Origin: DATFMP01 sp035266845
Lineage (GTDB): Bacteria; SAR324; JACQKK01
DNA: 64,000 nt
NCBI GenBank assembly: GCA_035266845.1
Contig: DATFMP010000023.1
Coordinates: 1 to 64,000 of the forward strand
Reading direction: 5' to 3'
The translations under genes were made by a program, and so were the position numbers. Positions 17,801-26,338 of the stretch are shown here, piece by piece; positions within the stretch are counted from its first letter, which is position 1, and the number at the start of each line of letters is the position of its first letter. A model generated the notes under the pieces. It saw only the letters and a program-made list of their open reading frames with translations, was not told the origin of the DNA and did no database searches.

Positions 17801-18575
17801 CACGCTGGACCGCACACAGCGCGGCCTGACCTTCGACTTCACCGGCACCGGGCCCGAGGTGTGGGCCAACCACAATGCGCCCCGCGCCGTGGTGGCCTCC
17901 GCCATCATCTACGTGTTGCGCACGCTGATGGACGAGGAAATCCCCATGAATGGGGGCTTCCTCAACGCCGTGCGGTTGGAGATTCCCCACCCCTGCATGC
18001 TCTCGCCCTCGCCCGAGGCAGCTGTGGTGGCGGGAAACGTAGAGACGTCATCCCGTATCACGGACGTGCTGTTGCAGGCGTTCGAGGCCGTGGCGGGGGC
18101 CCAGGGCACCATGAACAACTTCACCTTCGGCGACGCCACCTTCGGCTACTACGAGACCATCGGCGGCGGAAGCGGGGCGGGCCCGGACTGGGACGGAAAG
18201 GACGCCGTGCATGCCCACATGAGCAACACCCGCATCACCGATGCCGAGGTCGTGGAGCGCCGCTATCCGCTGGTGCTGCACGAATTCTCGATCCGCCCCG
18301 ACAGCGGCGGGGCCGGGCGCCATGTGGGAGGCAACGGCGTGGTGCGGGAGATCGAATTCCTCAAGCCCATGACGGCAGCAATCGTCTCCGAGCGACGGGT
18401 GTTTGCGCCCTATGGCCTGGAAGGCGGCCAGCCGGGCCTGCGCGGCCGCAACCTGCTCATCCGCAAGTCCGGCCACGTGATCACCCTGGGCGGCAAGAAC
18501 GAAGCCCCGGTAGAACCTGGCGACCGCATCCGGCTGGAAACGCCGGGCGGCGGAGGCTACGGGCCCCCGGCGTGA
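14814..18575 (+). CDS. Fused HyuA-HyuB hydantoinase / 5-oxoprolinase
   Basis: A 1253-residue ATP-dependent amidohydrolase in which both subunits are fused, as in eukaryotic 5-oxoprolinase. The HyuA half starts with the ATP-binding DRGGTFTDIY, then MGTTVATNALLERKGE and GFDMGGTSTDVSRF. The HyuB half begins near residue 725 (PIQLSIFNNLFMSIAEQMG) and includes NDPQVGGSHLPDI and RGHHAEIGGISPG. The family opens the ring of 5-oxoproline or hydantoins with ATP hydrolysis. Bacteria more often have separate genes. The fragment at the window's left edge is also of the hydantoin/carbamoyl amino-acid class, but it is too distant to count as a partner. Exact substrate is uncertain. Confidence 0.88.
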   Translation: MADPNKFRFSIDRGGTFTDIYAEVPGTPGFVTMKLLSEDPDNYPDAPREGIRRILAQVTGEPVPAQGFDASRIEWIRMGTTVATNALLERKGEPTLLVVTKGFRDVLRIGNQNRPRIFDLRIEKPELLFKEVIEADERVTVTHPDVPPREDATRVESTTGEVLELLKPLDTAAVEQELRASYERGLRSVAVVFMHAYAWPEHERRVGEIARAIGFTQVSLSHEVMPTVKIVARGDTTTVDAYLTPHIQRYLQSFRGGFADHLQHTKLLFMQSHGGLIDASQFLGSRAILSGPAGGVVGYSRTTYDPEHPQPVIGFDMGGTSTDVSRFGGTFELTHENETAGVRIQAPQMNIVTVAAGGGSRLFYRNGMFRVGPESAGAHPGPVCYRKEGHLAITDANLVLGRLLPEHFPHIFGPDENQPLDLEGSRAALAALAEEINADQRAAGRTEFSLDEVAYGYIKAANETMVRPIREISVARGYDIKEHVLACFGGAGGQHACAISRALGIRRILIHRFAGILSAYGMGMADVVRDLQGPAAGQPVSREAVAELEGRFAELEAQGIAELLDEGVNRGHITCERYLNLRYRGSITSIMIARPEDADYERAFREYHRREYGFDSDADLLIDDLRVRVVGHSETLRKVRVPAAEGPIAPIGQARTYFEGGWRETAVYAWAHLRAGHRVAGPALIIQDGGTIVIEPDCDAEVTEFGDLEIHVQPPQQVRVDTEADPIQLSIFNNLFMSIAEQMGRTLQRTAVSTNIKERLDFSCAIFDPGGGLVANAPHIPVHLGAMSEAVRTQVRLQGDNLRPGDVLVTNDPQVGGSHLPDITVVTPVFGDDARNPLFFVASRGHHAEIGGISPGSVPPFSRTLVEEGACITSFKLVEGGRFQEEGITELLMAPGKIKALHGRPPNSGTRRLEDNLYDLKAQVAANQKGAELLKEMIGHYGLEVVQAYMVHIQHNAEDAVRRLVERFCDQRGIADQGTLHALDYMDDGNPIEVTITLDRTQRGLTFDFTGTGPEVWANHNAPRAVVASAIIYVLRTLMDEEIPMNGGFLNAVRLEIPHPCMLSPSPEAAVVAGNVETSSRITDVLLQAFEAVAGAQGTMNNFTFGDATFGYYETIGGGSGAGPDWDGKDAVHAHMSNTRITDAEVVERRYPLVLHEFSIRPDSGGAGRHVGGNGVVREIEFLKPMTAAIVSERRVFAPYGLEGGQPGLRGRNLLIRKSGHVITLGGKNEAPVEPGDRIRLETPGGGGYGPPA

Positions 18576-18655
18576 GCCCACGCCAGCGTCTCTCTTTCAC
18601 GGCACCTGCTGCGCCCACCGGCCCGTGTGGGCGCCGGCCTCAACCGTAGCGCCCT

Positions 18656-19978
18656 GTGGGCTGGTTTTCGCGCGAGTTCCTGATCCAGAACGCACGCCTC
18701 GTGCTGTTGGCGGCGCTGCTGCTCTTCGCGGTAGCGGCGCTGTACTTCTTCCACGAGGTGCTGCTGCCGTTCGCGCTGGCGGTTTTTCTGGCCTACCTGC
18801 TGGCTCCGGTGATCGACTGGCTGCACCGGCTGCGCGTGCATTCGTGGCACATCCCGCGGGGCTTGGCGATCCTTGGCGTGTACGCGTTGCTGCTGGGGGT
18901 GATCGTGCTGAGCGGGATATATCTGTTCCCACGCTTCTACTCGGAGGTGAACCGGATGGTGAAGACGCTACCCGACACGCTCCGGCAGCTCGAAAACACC
19001 TTCGTCGCACCGGTGGAGCACTCGCTCAACGCCTGGATCTCCGATATCCTGCCGCCGCCGGAGCCGGAAAGCTTCGGTGAGGCGATGGAAACGACGCAGC
19101 CTACCCAGGCGCCCGGCACGGTGACCCACCAGAGTTCCCTCGGCCCACAGGACCAGCGGCCGGCTTGGCAGGAACTGGTGGACGACTACACCTTCGTGGT
19201 GAAGCGGACTGACGATTCACACTTCGAGATCATTCCGCAGAAGCGCCAGCAGATCGACACCAATGGGTCCCGCCAGCCTTTTCAGTTCAACCGGCAGCTC
19301 AGCCAAGCGGTGAAACAGACCCGCGACAGCCTTGAGCAGAACCTGATCCAGTTCGTGGTGGTCGGTCGCCAGCTCGTCCGCGTACTTGTGAGTTCCTTCT
19401 TCACCCTGTTCCTGGTGCTGATGCTCTCCGGCTTTCTGTTGCTGGAACCGGAGCGTGTCCGCAATTTCGCGCGCTCCCTCATTTCGCCGCGGGATCACCA
19501 AGCCTTCGACGACTGGTTGCTGCGGCTGGATCATGGCCTGAGCGGCGTGGTACGGGGTCAAGCCATCATCTGCCTGGTCAACGGCCTACTGACCGGCATC
19601 GGGCTGGCGCTGCTGGGGGTGCCATTCGTGGTCACGCTGTCCGTGCTGGCGGCCCTGTTCTCACTGATCCCCATCTTCGGCGTGCTGATCTCCACCGTGC
19701 CGATCCTCATCATGGCCCTCACAGTGTCGCTGCCGACGGCCCTGCTGGCCTTGGGCTGGGTGCTCGTGGTTCACTTCATCGAGGGGAATTTCCTCAACCC
19801 CAAGATTCTGGGCGATTCGGCCAAGATCCACCCCGTGCTGATCATTTTCGCCCTGCTGGTGGGCGAGCAGCTCGGGGGTGTGATCGGGGCGCTGCTGGCG
19901 GTACCCATCTTCTCGCTCATTCAAAACAGTTTCCTGTTCCTCAAGCACAGGGTCGATTCCCTGGATAGCGCCCCATGA
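18656..19978 (+). CDS. AI-2E family (PerM-type) permease
   Basis: A 440-residue membrane protein with about eight helices, of the AI-2 exporter/UPF0118 family. There are two helices at the N-terminus (about residues 13-55) and one at 62-85. A long hydrophilic segment (about 95-215) is rich in Pro/Gln, and the conserved C-terminal block follows, including IEGNFLNPKILGDSAKIHPV and a gate-like GEQLGGVIGALLAVP. Members transport quorum signals or ions, and some act as Na+/H+ antiporters; the substrate here is unknown. The only N-terminal start that fits is GTG at 18656. Its last bases overlap argH (ATGA). Confidence 0.85.
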   Translation: MGWFSREFLIQNARLVLLAALLLFAVAALYFFHEVLLPFALAVFLAYLLAPVIDWLHRLRVHSWHIPRGLAILGVYALLLGVIVLSGIYLFPRFYSEVNRMVKTLPDTLRQLENTFVAPVEHSLNAWISDILPPPEPESFGEAMETTQPTQAPGTVTHQSSLGPQDQRPAWQELVDDYTFVVKRTDDSHFEIIPQKRQQIDTNGSRQPFQFNRQLSQAVKQTRDSLEQNLIQFVVVGRQLVRVLVSSFFTLFLVLMLSGFLLLEPERVRNFARSLISPRDHQAFDDWLLRLDHGLSGVVRGQAIICLVNGLLTGIGLALLGVPFVVTLSVLAALFSLIPIFGVLISTVPILIMALTVSLPTALLALGWVLVVHFIEGNFLNPKILGDSAKIHPVLIIFALLVGEQLGGVIGALLAVPIFSLIQNSFLFLKHRVDSLDSAP

Positions 19979-21471
19979 GTCAACGCAAGACCCAGATTTG
20001 GGGTGGGCACCTCGCCGCACCCCCTGATGAGCTGATGGTGCGCTTCTGCGCCGGGCGGGACGTCATGCCCCTGCCCATGGCCGATGCGGAACTGCTGCCC
20101 TTCGACCTGTGGACCAACCGCGCTCACGCCATCATGCTGCAGCGCCAGGGCATCATCGAGGCGGATACGCTCAAGGCCATGCTGGAAGCGCTGCGGGCGC
20201 TGGAGCAGGAATGGATGGCTGGTCGCTTCACGCTCGATCCGGCGTTGGAAGACGTGCATGTCAATGTGGAGCGCTACGTCTCCCTGCGTGCAGGGGCAGA
20301 CGTGGGCGGGCGGCTTCACACCGGGCGCAGCCGCAACGACCAAGTCACCTGCGACATGCGCCTGTTCCTGCGCGGGGCCGTGCTGGAACTGGGCGAGAGC
20401 GTGGCCGCTCTGGCCGATGCCCTGCTGCACTCCGCCAAGGCTCATGCCGAAACAGTGATGCCGGGCTTCACGCACCACCAGCCGGCGATGATCACCACGT
20501 GGGGACACTGGCTCAGCGCTTACGCGCAGGCGCTCTGTCGCGATCTGGAGCGCAGCCGGCTGGCCTTCGACCTGGTGAACCGCAGCCCACTGGGGGCCGC
20601 GGCATCCTTCGGCACGTCCTGGCCCATCGATCGCGCCCTGACGGCCGAGTTGCTGGCCTTCGACCGACCGGACGGCAACACGCTGGACAGCATCACCGCG
20701 CGCTGGGAGCACGAGGCGCAGGTGGCGGGTACGTACTCCATGGTGATGAACCACCTCTCGGTGATGAGCCAGGACCTGATGCTGCTCTCGCACCCCTACT
20801 GGGGCATGCTGAGCCTGCCGGACCGCTACGTGACCGGGTCGTCCATCATGCCCCAAAAGCGCAACCCGGACCTGGCAGAAGTGGTGCGCGGCAAGACGGC
20901 TTGGCTGTACGGCATGGTGACAGGCCTGCTGGCCATGCCCAAGGGCCTCATGAGCGGCTACAACCGCGACACGCAGGTCACCAAGTACGCCATTATGGAC
21001 GTGGTGCGCGAGTGCCAGGCTGCCCCCGTGGTGCTCAAGGGGCTGCTGGAGGGTCTCAGCGTAAACGTCGAGCGCATGCGCGAACGCCTGGACGAGGGCT
21101 TCATCGCGGCAGCGGACTTCGCGGATGTGCTGGCCCGCACCCTGAACCTGCCCTTCCGCGCCTGCTATGACGTCGCCGCGGTGGCTGTCCGCAAGTCCGG
21201 CACGGCTGGGCGCATCACGGACGCCGCCGCCCGCGAGGCTCTGGGCGAGGCGGGGCTGGACCCCGCGTCGGCCGCGTCGGTGCTGGCCGATCAAGGCGAT
21301 CCTGCCCGCATCGTCGCCTGGCGCAATCACATCGGCGCCCCGGCGCCACAGGCCGTCCGCGAGCAGATCGCGCGACTGCGCGAGGAGTTGACCGCCCTGT
21401 CGGCCTTCCTGCCGGAGCGCAAAGCGTCCATCGAAGGCGCCTATGCCCGCTGCCGGGACTTCCAGGTGTAG
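19975..21471 (+). CDS. argH: Argininosuccinate lyase
   Basis: A 498-residue enzyme of the fumarase/aspartase superfamily that splits argininosuccinate into arginine and fumarate. Visible signatures are HTGRSRNDQV (115-124) and the mobile catalytic-serine loop GSSIMPQKRNPD (288-299), followed by the C-terminal ArgH domain. It is about 35 residues longer than most ArgH proteins, in part from a longer C-terminal helical region. The start overlaps the permease stop by 4 bases (ATGA), so translation is coupled even though the two functions are unrelated on present knowledge. No other arginine genes are in the window. A related lyase specificity cannot be excluded. Confidence 0.85.
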   Translation: MSQRKTQIWGGHLAAPPDELMVRFCAGRDVMPLPMADAELLPFDLWTNRAHAIMLQRQGIIEADTLKAMLEALRALEQEWMAGRFTLDPALEDVHVNVERYVSLRAGADVGGRLHTGRSRNDQVTCDMRLFLRGAVLELGESVAALADALLHSAKAHAETVMPGFTHHQPAMITTWGHWLSAYAQALCRDLERSRLAFDLVNRSPLGAAASFGTSWPIDRALTAELLAFDRPDGNTLDSITARWEHEAQVAGTYSMVMNHLSVMSQDLMLLSHPYWGMLSLPDRYVTGSSIMPQKRNPDLAEVVRGKTAWLYGMVTGLLAMPKGLMSGYNRDTQVTKYAIMDVVRECQAAPVVLKGLLEGLSVNVERMRERLDEGFIAAADFADVLARTLNLPFRACYDVAAVAVRKSGTAGRITDAAAREALGEAGLDPASAASVLADQGDPARIVAWRNHIGAPAPQAVREQIARLREELTALSAFLPERKASIEGAYARCRDFQV

Positions 21472-21515
21472 CTCACCGCCCAAGTGCGAGCCCGGGATCC
21501 AGTTCCCACGCAATC

Positions 21516-22118
21516 TCAGCGCGGTAGCAGGAGGGTGTGCTCGCGGGGGTAGATCGGGTTTTCCGGCGAGATTGTGCTGAGGAAGAACGAGAGCCGATCG
21601 AAGCGCAGCGCTTCGGGCTCGATCACGGGCAGCAGCGGCTGCACCGCCTCCCAGTCACTCGGGCGCGGCAGGCGCCCACCGCGTCCCCGCCGGAAGCGCG
21701 CCACAGTGATGTGCGGGATGTAGTCGAGCAGGTGGCGCGTGTCGCCCTTGTGGAACGGCGGCTGATCCACACGCCCCACCAATGGCCAGTCGGCCGCCCC
21801 CTCATAGCGCGCGGCCTCCATGCACAGCAGCGCTGGCCGGCGCGGCGAGGGCCACAGAGCGAGACCCTGCCAGGCAAAATCCAGCACCCTCCAGGCCCCC
21901 TCAGCAAGCCAGCCCTCCACTGCGGCCCACACGGCGGTACGCTCCGTCTCCTCCAGATCCTCGAAGAACAACAGGGTGGCGTGCCAGTTGTCCGGCGGCA
22001 CCAGCCGCAGCGGCCAATGCTGACCATCGCTTAGCGTGCGGTGCAGTGGCACCAACCGCGCGCGCAGGTAGGCGCGACTGTCGTCCGTCAGTTCGAACCC
22101 CAGGAAGCAGCGCGTCAT
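21516..22118 (-). CDS. thpR: RNA 2',3'-cyclic phosphodiesterase (2H family)
   Basis: A 200-residue 2H-superfamily phosphoesterase, similar to ThpR/LigT. The two catalytic HxTx motifs are present: H46-A-T48-L in NWHATLLFFED and H136-I-T138-V in YIPHITVARFRR. Enzymes of this group open 2',3'-cyclic phosphates of RNA, and some ligate 2'-5' ends. The start ATG at 22118 gives the typical MTRCFLGFEL N-terminus. It lies just downstream of a small membrane protein gene on the same strand, with 5 bases between them. Confidence 0.9.
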   Translation of the reverse strand: MTRCFLGFELTDDSRAYLRARLVPLHRTLSDGQHWPLRLVPPDNWHATLLFFEDLEETERTAVWAAVEGWLAEGAWRVLDFAWQGLALWPSPRRPALLCMEAARYEGAADWPLVGRVDQPPFHKGDTRHLLDYIPHITVARFRRGRGGRLPRPSDWEAVQPLLPVIEPEALRFDRLSFFLSTISPENPIYPREHTLLLPR

Positions 22119-22123
22119 GCCGG

Positions 22124-22531
22124 TTACGTCGGCTGTAGCACGGCCAGATAGATGATGGCCCCGGAGACCACGATGACCGCGATGTGCACGGCCAAGGCCA
22201 GCGCACGGAGAGGTCGCTGCGCCCGGATGCCCTGCCCCGTGAGCAGGCCCAGCCCCGCCAACAGGACAACGAGCAGCAGCTTCCAGCGCAGCCAACTCTC
22301 CTGTGTGAATGATTCGTCGCCGAGCACAATCCACAGGCCCGTGACCAAGGTCAAGGCCAGTACCGGATAGTACACGTAGGATTGTACGCGACCCAGAAGC
22401 ACCCGAACGCCATATCTCTGCGCGCCGGCCGGCAGGCGCAGGGCCATCACCACGGCCAGGGATTGCACACTGAGCACGCCCACGACGATGGCGGCCGCTG
22501 TCACGTGTAGGGTCAACACCAATGCGTCCAT
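22124..22531 (-). CDS. Hypothetical four-helix membrane protein
   Basis: A 135-residue integral membrane protein with four hydrophobic helices (about residues 3-27, 50-67, 84-100 and 110-131). A histidine in helix 1 (LTLHVTAAAIVVG) and one in helix 4 (ALAVHIAVIVV) could be haem or metal ligands, as in CopD-like/DUF2269-like proteins, but similarity is weak. Upstream in-frame starts exist as far as 22795; the ATG at 22531 opens directly into helix 1 and is preferred. It is probably cotranscribed with the RNA cyclic phosphodiesterase gene. Function unknown. Confidence 0.6.
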   Translation of the reverse strand: MDALVLTLHVTAAAIVVGVLSVQSLAVVMALRLPAGAQRYGVRVLLGRVQSYVYYPVLALTLVTGLWIVLGDESFTQESWLRWKLLLVVLLAGLGLLTGQGIRAQRPLRALALAVHIAVIVVSGAIIYLAVLQPT

Positions 22532-22740
22532 TGCTCGCGCGTCGTCTGATGGGTTGGTTCTTGCGGCCGCATGTCCTGGGGACCGCGCTGCACGGGCCGG
22601 GGGCCGGCCCCTCACTGAATCACGCGCTGACCGGCAGGGCAAGCGCCAGCACACCGTCGGGCCCGCCCGCCCTGTCTGCTGGAAGAATTGGCTCGCATAC
22701 CATAAATGAGCGATGCACACGGAATAAATTTCAATTAGGG

Positions 22741-23538
22741 ATGAACACAGGTTCCCGCCTCCCGACGTTGAGCGCGGGCACCGGCACGCATGCACCTGCT
22801 GCGGCTGCGGGGGCGGGCAGCGGAAAGGGGGGGATGGTGGCAGCCTTGATTTCGCTCTTCAATTTCAAGAAGGGGGACGCGCGGTTGGTCAAAACGGCAC
22901 TGACCCGCATTGACCGGCGCCGCCTCACCGTGCGCGTAGAACTGGAGCACTCGCTGATCCGCTTCAATACGCGGCTCTCCGTGAAACGCCATGCCGTCGT
23001 CGTGGCCAAGCCGGCTGCATTGGGCCCGGAACTGCTGGCGGGGAGCTATGTGCGTTTCAAGGTGCCGGATGACCCGCACAAAGAAGTCCGTCTGCAGGTG
23101 ACGACCCCTCACTTTAATTTGACCAACAACCAGCCCGTATTCCTGTGCACGGTGCCGACGGCATTTGCGCCCTCCTCGCAGCGCAAGTCGGACCGGTTCG
23201 ATACGAGCCGGTTTACCAATCTGCGCATCGAACTGCCCAGCCACGGGGGTGAGTTCCGCGTCCTGGACATCTCGCAGCAAGGCTGCCGCATCTCGACGCC
23301 CTTCCCCCGCCCGCGCGAGCACCTGCCGCCCACCGAGCCGATCGGCGACGCCGTGCTCCGCATGGGGCGCAACGTGAGCGTGCCACTGGCTACCGCCGTA
23401 CCGCGCACCTACGACGGCCGCACGGTCGGCATGTCCTTCGCGGTGGATCCCAATGGAGACAACCGCAAGCTGCTGATGCACCTGCTGCGGTCATTGGAGA
23501 CAGCGCAACGGGAGGCCCTGCGGGCGGAAGCCTTGTAG
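22741..23538 (+). CDS. PilZ-domain c-di-GMP-binding protein
   Basis: A 265-residue protein with an N-terminal YcgR-N-like beta domain (about 45-140, containing KVPDDPHKEVRLQV) and a C-terminal PilZ domain. The two c-di-GMP-binding motifs are intact: RxxxR at R148-R152 (RKSDR) and DxSxxG at D176-G181 (DISQQG). YcgR-type proteins act as a c-di-GMP-dependent brake on flagella, and others control pili or exopolysaccharide. The first 30 residues are Gly/Ala-rich and disordered. An upstream ATG at 22522 is in frame but would add an unlikely Arg/Pro-rich tail. Confidence 0.85.
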   Translation: MNTGSRLPTLSAGTGTHAPAAAAGAGSGKGGMVAALISLFNFKKGDARLVKTALTRIDRRRLTVRVELEHSLIRFNTRLSVKRHAVVVAKPAALGPELLAGSYVRFKVPDDPHKEVRLQVTTPHFNLTNNQPVFLCTVPTAFAPSSQRKSDRFDTSRFTNLRIELPSHGGEFRVLDISQQGCRISTPFPRPREHLPPTEPIGDAVLRMGRNVSVPLATAVPRTYDGRTVGMSFAVDPNGDNRKLLMHLLRSLETAQREALRAEAL

Positions 23539-23551
23539 GGTGCCAGGGAGT

Positions 23552-23591
23552 CCGGCGGTGGCCTCCGTCCCCTCCATGTCCCCACCGCCGG
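23552..23591 (+). terminator. Perfect 10-bp hairpin after the PilZ gene
   Basis: CCGGCGGTGG (23552-23561) and CCACCGCCGG (23582-23591) form a perfect 10-bp stem around a 20-base loop, 13 bases after the stop codon. The sequence following is pyrimidine-rich (GTTCCACCTTCTCC) but not a true T-run. Probably a transcription terminator. Confidence 0.5.
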
Positions 23592-23796
23592 GTTCCACCT
23601 TCTCCTCCCCCGACACCTCAGGCGACGCATAAGTGCACCGTGATTTGTCCCACGGCCCGCCCCTCTTTGTCATAGGGTAGAATTCTGATTTGACTAGGGA
23701 TTTGACGGATGCGACCGTTCACGGTAGCCTGTTGGCCAAGCTATCGGCACGGGCCGTATGGGACGGCGCGCTGCCTGCCGGCTTGAGGAGGGGTCC

Positions 23797-25827
23797 ATGC
23801 CTGAGGTGAAGCCCAGCGTCTGCCCGCTCGATTGCCCGGATACCTGCAGCCTCTCCGTCACGGTGGATGACGGCAAAGTGGTGGCCGTGCGGGGTTCCAC
23901 CGCCAACCCGTACACGGGCGGCGTGCTCTGCAACAAGGTCACGCGCTACTATCCGGACTTCGTGCACGGCCCCGGCCGAGTGCTGTATCCCCGCAAGCGG
24001 GTCGGCCGCAAGGGTGAAGGGCACTTCGAGCGCATCACCTGGGACGAGGCGCTCGATACCATTCATGCCGCCTTCCTGCGCGTGATCGAGAGCCACGGAG
24101 CCCAGTCAATCGTGCCGCTCAACTATGCCGGACCGCACGGCATGTTGGCATACGCCTCGATGGACCTGCGCTTCTTCCACAAGCTGGGTGCATCCCTGCT
24201 AAGCCGAGGGCCGATGTGCGGCGGAGTCCGCTCGGAGGCTTACGTGGGCATGTTCGGCCCCACGCCGGGCATCCGACCCGATTCGGTGGAGGCGGCGCAG
24301 CTCATCATCGCATGGGGCAACAACGTCACGCACTCCAATCTGCACCTGATGCCGCCGATCAACGCGGCCCGCAAACGGGGCGCGCGGTTGATCGTGGTGG
24401 ATCCGCGGCGCACCAAGGTGGCCGAACAGGCAGACCTCTACCTGCCCGTGCGGCCGGGTACGGACGTGGTGCTTGCCTGGGCCATCACCAACGAGTTGGA
24501 ACGGCTTGGCGGCCTCGACCATGCCTTCATCGCCGAGCACGTGCAGGGCTTCGAAGCCTACATGGCGCAGGTACGTTCGCTCTCGCTGGCCGAAGCGGAG
24601 CGCATCACGGGCGTGCCCGCGGCGGACATTACCCGCGCCGCGGAGTGGTACCACGCCGCCTCGCCCGCGGCCATCAGCGTCGGCAACGGCCTGGAGCGCA
24701 ACCAGAACGGCGGCAGCGGCATCCGTGCCGTGATGGCACTGCCGGCGCTGGCCGGCAAATTCGGCGTGAGCGGCGGAGGGCTGGTGAACGGCGCCGGTTT
24801 CTCCTTCCCCAAGACCACCGCGCGGCTGCAGCGCCCTGATTTCGTGCCGGAGGGCACGCGCACGCTTAACATCGTGGACATCGGCCGGCACCTGCTGGAC
24901 GACTCGCTGGAGCCACCGGTCAAGGCTCTGTTCATCTACAACCACAACCCCCTCATTGTGCACCCGAACCAGAACCGCATGCGGCGCGGACTGGAACGCG
25001 AGGACGTCTTCATAGTCGGCTGCGACGTCGTGATGACGGACAGCATGGCCTATGCAGACATCGTGCTGCCGGCCGCCACGCACTTCGAATACGCGGACAT
25101 CTACCCGGCCTATGGCCAGCAATGGCTGCAGCGCGCCGAGCCCGTGATCGCGCCGCTGGAGGAGTCCCTGCCCAACACGGAGATCTTCCGCCGCCTCGCG
25201 GCCCGCTTCGGCTTCACGGACCCGGCCTTCCAGGCGGACGACGCAGCGTTGATGGACGACGCCTTGGACGCCGCGGATCCGCGCATGCAGGGCCAGCGGC
25301 CCAGCCGCATTCCTACGGACAAGGCCCTCGGCATGGCCTATGAGGGCGAGGAGGCGATCCTCTTCCACAACGTCTTCCCGGCCACCCAGAGCGGCAAGAT
25401 CGAGCTGGAGTCCGGCTATCTGGCCCGCAAGTATGGAGCGCCCCTGCCCACGTACCGTCCGGTGGAGGAGGCCTACCCGCTGGCGCTGGTATCGCCGGCG
25501 TCCGATCGGCGCATCACGTCCACCTTTGGCGGGCTCTCGTATAGCGACGAGACCCCACCGCTGGAGATGCACCCGCAGGATGCCTCTGCGCGGGGCCTCC
25601 AGAATGGGATGCGCGTGCGCGTGTGGAACGAGCTGGGTGAGGTGCGGCTGCCGCTGCGCATCACGGAGGCCGTGCGTCCCGGCGTGGTATGCTCGCTCAA
25701 GGGCGCGTGGCTGCGCACCAGCGACAACGGGCAGACCATCTCCGCGCTCGCGCCGGCACACCATGCCGATATCAGCGAAGGCGCCTGCTTCAACGACGCA
25801 CGGGTGGAGGTGGCCTCCGCCGAGTGA
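23797..25827 (+). CDS. Molybdopterin oxidoreductase, [4Fe-4S]-containing
   Basis: A 676-residue member of the DMSO-reductase superfamily. The N-terminus carries an iron-sulfur motif, CPLDCPDTC then a fourth Cys in GGVLCNKV about 30 residues later. This is followed by the molybdopterin domain (ITWDEALDTI, MCGGVRSEA, WGNNVTHSNLH, VVDPRRTKVAEQADL) and the C-terminal dinucleotide-binding domain (PLEMHPQDASARGLQNG). There is no twin-arginine signal, so it is cytoplasmic. The start is set by GAGGAGG about 6 bases upstream of the ATG at 23797. The metal ligand is probably a serine or cysteine near SLLSRGPMC. No partner electron-transfer subunit is adjacent; physiological substrate unknown. Confidence 0.88.
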   Translation: MPEVKPSVCPLDCPDTCSLSVTVDDGKVVAVRGSTANPYTGGVLCNKVTRYYPDFVHGPGRVLYPRKRVGRKGEGHFERITWDEALDTIHAAFLRVIESHGAQSIVPLNYAGPHGMLAYASMDLRFFHKLGASLLSRGPMCGGVRSEAYVGMFGPTPGIRPDSVEAAQLIIAWGNNVTHSNLHLMPPINAARKRGARLIVVDPRRTKVAEQADLYLPVRPGTDVVLAWAITNELERLGGLDHAFIAEHVQGFEAYMAQVRSLSLAEAERITGVPAADITRAAEWYHAASPAAISVGNGLERNQNGGSGIRAVMALPALAGKFGVSGGGLVNGAGFSFPKTTARLQRPDFVPEGTRTLNIVDIGRHLLDDSLEPPVKALFIYNHNPLIVHPNQNRMRRGLEREDVFIVGCDVVMTDSMAYADIVLPAATHFEYADIYPAYGQQWLQRAEPVIAPLEESLPNTEIFRRLAARFGFTDPAFQADDAALMDDALDAADPRMQGQRPSRIPTDKALGMAYEGEEAILFHNVFPATQSGKIELESGYLARKYGAPLPTYRPVEEAYPLALVSPASDRRITSTFGGLSYSDETPPLEMHPQDASARGLQNGMRVRVWNELGEVRLPLRITEAVRPGVVCSLKGAWLRTSDNGQTISALAPAHHADISEGACFNDARVEVASAE

Positions 25828-25863
25828 AAGCGGAGGGCCCGCTTACCACCCCCAGGCATCCGC

Positions 25864-26076
25864 ATGGTTGGAATCGGCAAGCTGCTTATCGTCACGGGGA
25901 TCGTGCTCATCGCCGTGGGCGTGCTGCTGCAGTTTGCCGGGCGCGTGCCGTGGCTGGGGCGGCTGCCGGGGGACATCTACGTGCAGCGCGAGCACTTCTC
26001 GTTCTACTTCCCTCTCACGACCAGCGTCCTCATCAGCATCGTGCTGACGGTGCTGCTGTGGCTGCTCCGGCGTTAA
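25864..26076 (+). CDS. DUF2905 membrane protein
   Basis: A 70-residue protein with two hydrophobic helices (about residues 5-25 and 50-66) flanking the conserved loop WLGRLPGDIYVQRE, which is the DUF2905 signature. These short proteins are widespread and of unknown function. It follows the molybdopterin gene by 36 bases and precedes the tRNA-His promoter. Confidence 0.8.
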   Translation: MVGIGKLLIVTGIVLIAVGVLLQFAGRVPWLGRLPGDIYVQREHFSFYFPLTTSVLISIVLTVLLWLLRR

Positions 26077-26094
26077 GTTCCGCTGCAATCCCCT

Positions 26095-26123
26095 TTGACT
26101 TGCGGCGGGATGGCCGCTAAATT
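26095..26123 (+). promoter_or_regulatory. Promoter of tRNA-His
   Basis: TTGACT (26095-26100) and TAAATT (26118-26123) are spaced by exactly 17 bp. Transcription from this promoter would start about 14 bases before the tRNA, a typical arrangement for a tRNA gene. Confidence 0.75.
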
Positions 26124-26143
26124 GAAGGGCTGTATGGCTAGAC

Positions 26144-26217
26144 GGCGAGCGTAGCTCAGCTGGCAGAGCACCAGATTGTGGATCTGGGGGTCGTGGGTTC
26201 GAACCCCATCGCTCGCC
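26144..26217 (+). tRNA. tRNA-His (anticodon GTG)
   Basis: The cloverleaf is complete: acceptor stem GCGAGCG pairs with CGCTCGC, a D-arm (GCTC...GAGC), an anticodon stem CCAGA/TCTGG with loop TTGTGGA giving anticodon GTG, and a T-arm GTGGG-TTCGAAC-CCCAT. An extra G at 26144 (position -1) faces C73 at 26217, the identity element of histidine tRNA. The 3' CCA is not encoded and must be added by the nucleotidyltransferase. Confidence 0.97.
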
Positions 26218-26312
26218 CTCTCACGATGGCAACTTGACGCAGGAAGGGGGCCCTTGGTGGCTCTTTCGCGTTTCGTTGGTCGGTTCCCGCCGGGGATTCC
26301 GGCCGCGCTGCA

Positions 26313-26326
26313 GGTTCATCTGAACC
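26313..26326 (+). promoter_or_regulatory. Short palindrome before the small membrane protein gene
   Basis: GGTTCA-TC-TGAACC is a perfect 6+6 palindrome immediately upstream of the Shine-Dalgarno sequence (GGAGG at about 26328) and ATG at 26339. It could be an operator or an mRNA hairpin partially controlling access to the ribosome-binding site. Chance occurrence cannot be excluded. Confidence 0.3.
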
Positions 26327-26338
26327 CGGAGGCGGACC